Origin: Phoronis ovalis
Lineage: Eukaryota > Phoronida > Phoronidae
DNA length: 16,181 nucleotides
Assembly (NCBI GenBank): GCA_028565635.1
Contig: JAOXYB010098271.1
Span: 1-16,181 of the forward strand
Reading direction: 5' to 3'
Shown here: in pieces, positions 14,034-16,181 of the stretch
Numbering within the stretch: position 1 is the stretch's first letter
Layout of the letters: every line of letters begins with the position of its first letter
Made by a program: the position numbers and the translations under genes
The notes under the pieces: generated by a model
What the model was told of the DNA's origin: nothing
Database searches by the model: none
Seen by the model: only the letters and a program-made list of their open reading frames with translations

Positions 14034-16181
14034 GTAAGTGGTTCGACATTTTTACTGTTGTTAACTATTATCAAAGATATTTGATTATTTAGTATAAAAG
14101 CGTATTAAAAGAAAAAGATTTTAAAAATAAAACTTTACTTTTACGCTTTTTAACTTTAAAATTAAACTTGTTTTCGTGATCTTTGACGTCTTTGCGGGTG
14201 TCTTTAGATTTGAACAAAAATCAGCAAAGTGACAAAAAGAATGGTTCTCTCAAAGTGTGCTACCAGGCTACTACTACACAAGCTGCACGAAACTATCAGC
14301 ACTTCAGCGGTTTTGACCAAGAATATACATACATAGACGAAGAGGCCTGCACAGATGGATATAACGAACCTGATGCAGATTTTAAATCACAAAATAACCA
14401 TGAGGTGAGAACAAAATTTGCAGGTGCAGCAACCAATTAAATAAAACATGTTATTTCAAATTTTGACGATTTCAGTCACGGTTATAGTTTTTTATTAGTG
14501 AAAAATTACATTTTTATAATCAGAATACCAAAAATAAAAAATGACCCTTGTACAAACAGAAAATAAAGATTAATAAACTAATTAAGTAAAATTTGCAAGT
14601 GCTTATATTCGACCAGAAATTAACAAAATTTAAAATTCACGGATCTGGCTAAAAATCTATCTTGCTTAATTGTTTTCATTGTGTTTTGTTCAAAAGTTCT
14701 GACCTTGCAGAATTTACCGGTTGAAAACAGAAAGTATTTGACTGCGGTTAGTATAAATGACGCAAAAGACATTGCTACAAAATCTTTAAAATCAGACTCT
14801 AAACAAGACATAGAAGGTCGAAAGTTGTCGGATGGAACATGCGATGCAAGAGCAGATAAACGTAGACTACTTTCTATTGAGGTAATATAATGCTTCATGT
14901 ATATTCGTCCATAATTCATAACATTTTGTAGGTGCATTTTATCAGAAGGTGCAGTTTCACTACCTGATTTGAAAGTATCGACAATAACGTTTTCGCATTG
15001 GAATAAAGTAAAGAGTGCAATGTTATTTCATATACAATTATTTTTTTTGGCAACAGTGATAAAATAATACACACTTTTCTGTTCAGTTATACAATATTAT
15101 AAATATTTTAATTACTTACTACTGTATTATATTCTTCAGCTTTTCCTTGACCTATCGAGTATACCAAAGACCTTGGCGCATCGTCAGCTAGGGTTTTCAT
15201 ATGAACATAGACATATTCTTTGTATATTGTAAACATTATTTCGCATAAAAATATTTTCAGGTTTTGAATGATTTAAAAAACTTTCGGATAACTGGCCAGT
15301 TAAAGCCAACAGCAACAACACTCATAGAAGAGGATTTGACAACAACGGCTGACAATCAACAAAGGATTCACGTGAGAATCTTAGAAGAGGCTTTGAGATA
15401 TGCTGTGTCAAAGTCGGATTTCGGATTGATCGATGTTGGTATGAAATGTTTTCAATATGAGGAATAAACTTTCAAACACTTTTTAGTAAACGCGTTCAAG
15501 ACATTTTGAAATTTATTCACTTGTAACGAATTTTTATTCTTTTGCTGATCCTGAGAGTTCTCTTCCCTGAAGTATGAACATGGTCAGTAGTTTCAAAGTT
15601 TCGCACTATGGAGGCAAGACACACGTGAAATGCCCCCATTTTCACATTTTACGAAATCTCGTATCCGATCGATGTCAAAGCGGAAATCGTAAAGCATGTG
15701 CTCATCCGCCGCACTGTGATTCAAAACAAACGAGATATCGAAATTTTCTCTCAAAATACTTCATTGAAATTCATCTGAATTAATCTCAATCTTAAAGGGA
15801 ATGAAAAACAGGTTTCAACTTAAACATCATCTAAAAATCTCATTTTCACGCTGTTTTCTTGAAAATATGAAATGCAGGAATTAAAATATTTGATATGAAT
15901 CTTACAGTTAATAACATAAATGTTAATTAACCTGGTTAGGAAATACTTTGATGTCGCGCCTAAAATAGCATTAACTCATATTTTTTTACAGTACTGCCTG
16001 AATGGGAGAATACTAAAATCCTTGCTGAAGACTCCAAGGACACCACTTATCTTCCAATGGAGCGTTGGCATCCAGTAATACATGCTGCAAAAGAAAACAA
16101 CGTTCAAGTCCTTCTTCATATGAAATTGAATTATAAAATTGACATTCCTAAACCTCATGACTGCTTCTGTGCTGCAGAACA
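13835..16181 (+). CDS. TRPC-family cation channel, gene B (exons 1-5, runs off window)
   Basis: Joined exons: 13835-14033, 14208-14404, 14711-14881, 15261-15438, 15992 to beyond 16181; all GT/AG and phase-compatible, 311 full codons visible. ATG 13835 is the first Met after an in-frame TGA at 13817-13819, so it is a credible start. The N-terminus is acidic then basic (DYSESEDDAADYGEEP, SSLKKLRNSLTTRSKK) with no named domain. Exons 4-5 bring the ankyrin-like [32 protein letters not shown] and the KPHDCFC site of TRPC channels. Exons 2-5 are colinear with gene A, with equal exon 4 length, the same phases and conserved intron edges, so this is a tandem duplicate. The membrane domain lies beyond the window. 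No lesion is seen in the visible part. Promoter and transcription start cannot be placed. Confidence 0.88.
14208..14404 (+). CDS. Gene B exon 2
   Basis: Acceptor gtctttag, donor gtgaga; two-base start, phase 0 end, 65 full codons. LNKNQQSDKKNGSLK and [19 protein letters not shown] match gene A exon 2 closely. The 40 or so intron bases before the acceptor are also similar to gene A (ttttcgtgat ... cgggtgtct). No domain recognised. Confidence 0.82.
14405..14710. other. Gene B intron 2
   Basis: 306 bp of AT-rich intron with no repeat block, against 1575 bp in gene A; nothing recognised. Confidence 0.75.
14711..14881 (+). CDS. Gene B exon 3
   Basis: Phase 0 at both ends, 57 codons. The acceptor ccttgcag at 14710 is chosen because the alternative ttcaaaag upstream would place a TGA in phase. 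Begins NLPVENRKYLTAVS and ends RRLLSIE before gtaata, the same donor as in gene A. The middle is divergent and charged. Confidence 0.75.
14882..15260. other. Gene B intron 3
   Basis: 379 bp (240 bp in gene A). The first bases after the donor (gtaata...ttcataacattttg) resemble gene A intron 3. Nothing else recognised. Confidence 0.75.
15261..15438 (+). CDS. Gene B exon 4 (ankyrin-like region)
   Basis: 178 bases, as in gene A; acceptor attttcag, donor gtatga. The 3' half (QQRIHVRILEEALRYAVSKS, then DFGLIDV) is nearly identical to gene A. The 5' half is more diverged, and codons 13-23 show little similarity. Confidence 0.82.
15439..15991. other. Gene B intron 4 with a less AT-rich insert-like segment
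   Basis: 553 bp. Both ends resemble gene A intron 4. The middle, about 15574-15800, is less AT-rich, open for 69 codons on the plus strand and rich in short CG-containing words (atcgatg, tatcgaaa). It has no counterpart in A and could be an inserted repeat fragment; the frame itself has no recognisable product. Confidence 0.55.
15992..16181 (+). CDS. Gene B exon 5 (partial, last ankyrin repeat and zinc-site region)
   Basis: Acceptor ttttacag; the window ends inside the exon. LPEWENTK, ERWHPVIHAAKENNVQVLLH and [17 protein letters not shown] correspond to gene A exon 5. The Ala in place of the second zinc-ligand Cys is shared with A. It appears shorter than A in the segment between LPEW and ERWH. 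Confidence 0.85.

Noticed and set aside
14681-14710. Upstream acceptor (ttcaaaag) for gene B exon 3
   Set aside because: In the phase set by exon 2 it would read TTC TGA; the ccttgcag acceptor keeps frame and matches gene A.
15574-15783. 69-codon frame in gene B intron 4
   Set aside because: Flanked by intron sequence shared with gene A, no phase-compatible splice pair seen, no recognisable product.

Overview
This is an AT-rich window of animal nuclear DNA. It carries two tandem, same-strand, intron-split genes of the TRPC (canonical transient receptor potential) cation-channel family. Small phase-compatible exons with GT...AG borders, no bacterial-style ORFs, microsatellites and a decayed LINE all point to a metazoan. 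The sequence fits an invertebrate, and my guess (inference only) is a mollusc or other lophotrochozoan. No RNA gene or CRISPR array is visible.

Region 1 (1-10863) is gene A. I can chain fourteen exons (316-521 through 10697-10863) in one frame, missing only the first exon upstream. In order they encode a divergent N-terminus, an ankyrin-like region, the TRPC linker with its Pro-His-Asp/Cys zinc-site region, pre-S1, S1-S6 with a Leu-Phe-Trp pore motif, TRP box 1 (EWKYAR), TRP box 2 (LPVPF), a CIRB-like basic helix and a short tail ending in TAA. One lesion interrupts it: an in-frame TAG at 6797-6799. It sits where TRPC channels have the conserved Trp of the 'Trp-Asn-x-x-Asp' segment that opens S3. 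Everything downstream is intact.

Region 2 (10864-13834) is intergenic. It holds a 38-41 bp minisatellite, a minus-strand remnant of a jockey/CR1-type LINE reverse transcriptase (its FADD active site is now FTDG), a 53-bp near-palindrome next to the LINE's 5' break, and a degenerate repeat of about 105-135 bp.

Region 3 (13835-16181) is gene B, a paralogue of A. Exons 1-5 are visible, starting at ATG 13835, and the window ends inside exon 5. Exon phases, several exon lengths and even intron edges match gene A, so the pair arose by local duplication. Gene A introns 2 and 4 are much longer than those of B; in intron 4 the extra length is a 50-bp repeat block and an ATCC/AACC microsatellite.

TRPC subunits form tetrameric, Ca2+-permeable plasma-membrane channels, usually downstream of phospholipase C. 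The two genes could encode co-assembling or diverged subunits, and A may be inactivated, recoded or mis-sequenced at its TAG.
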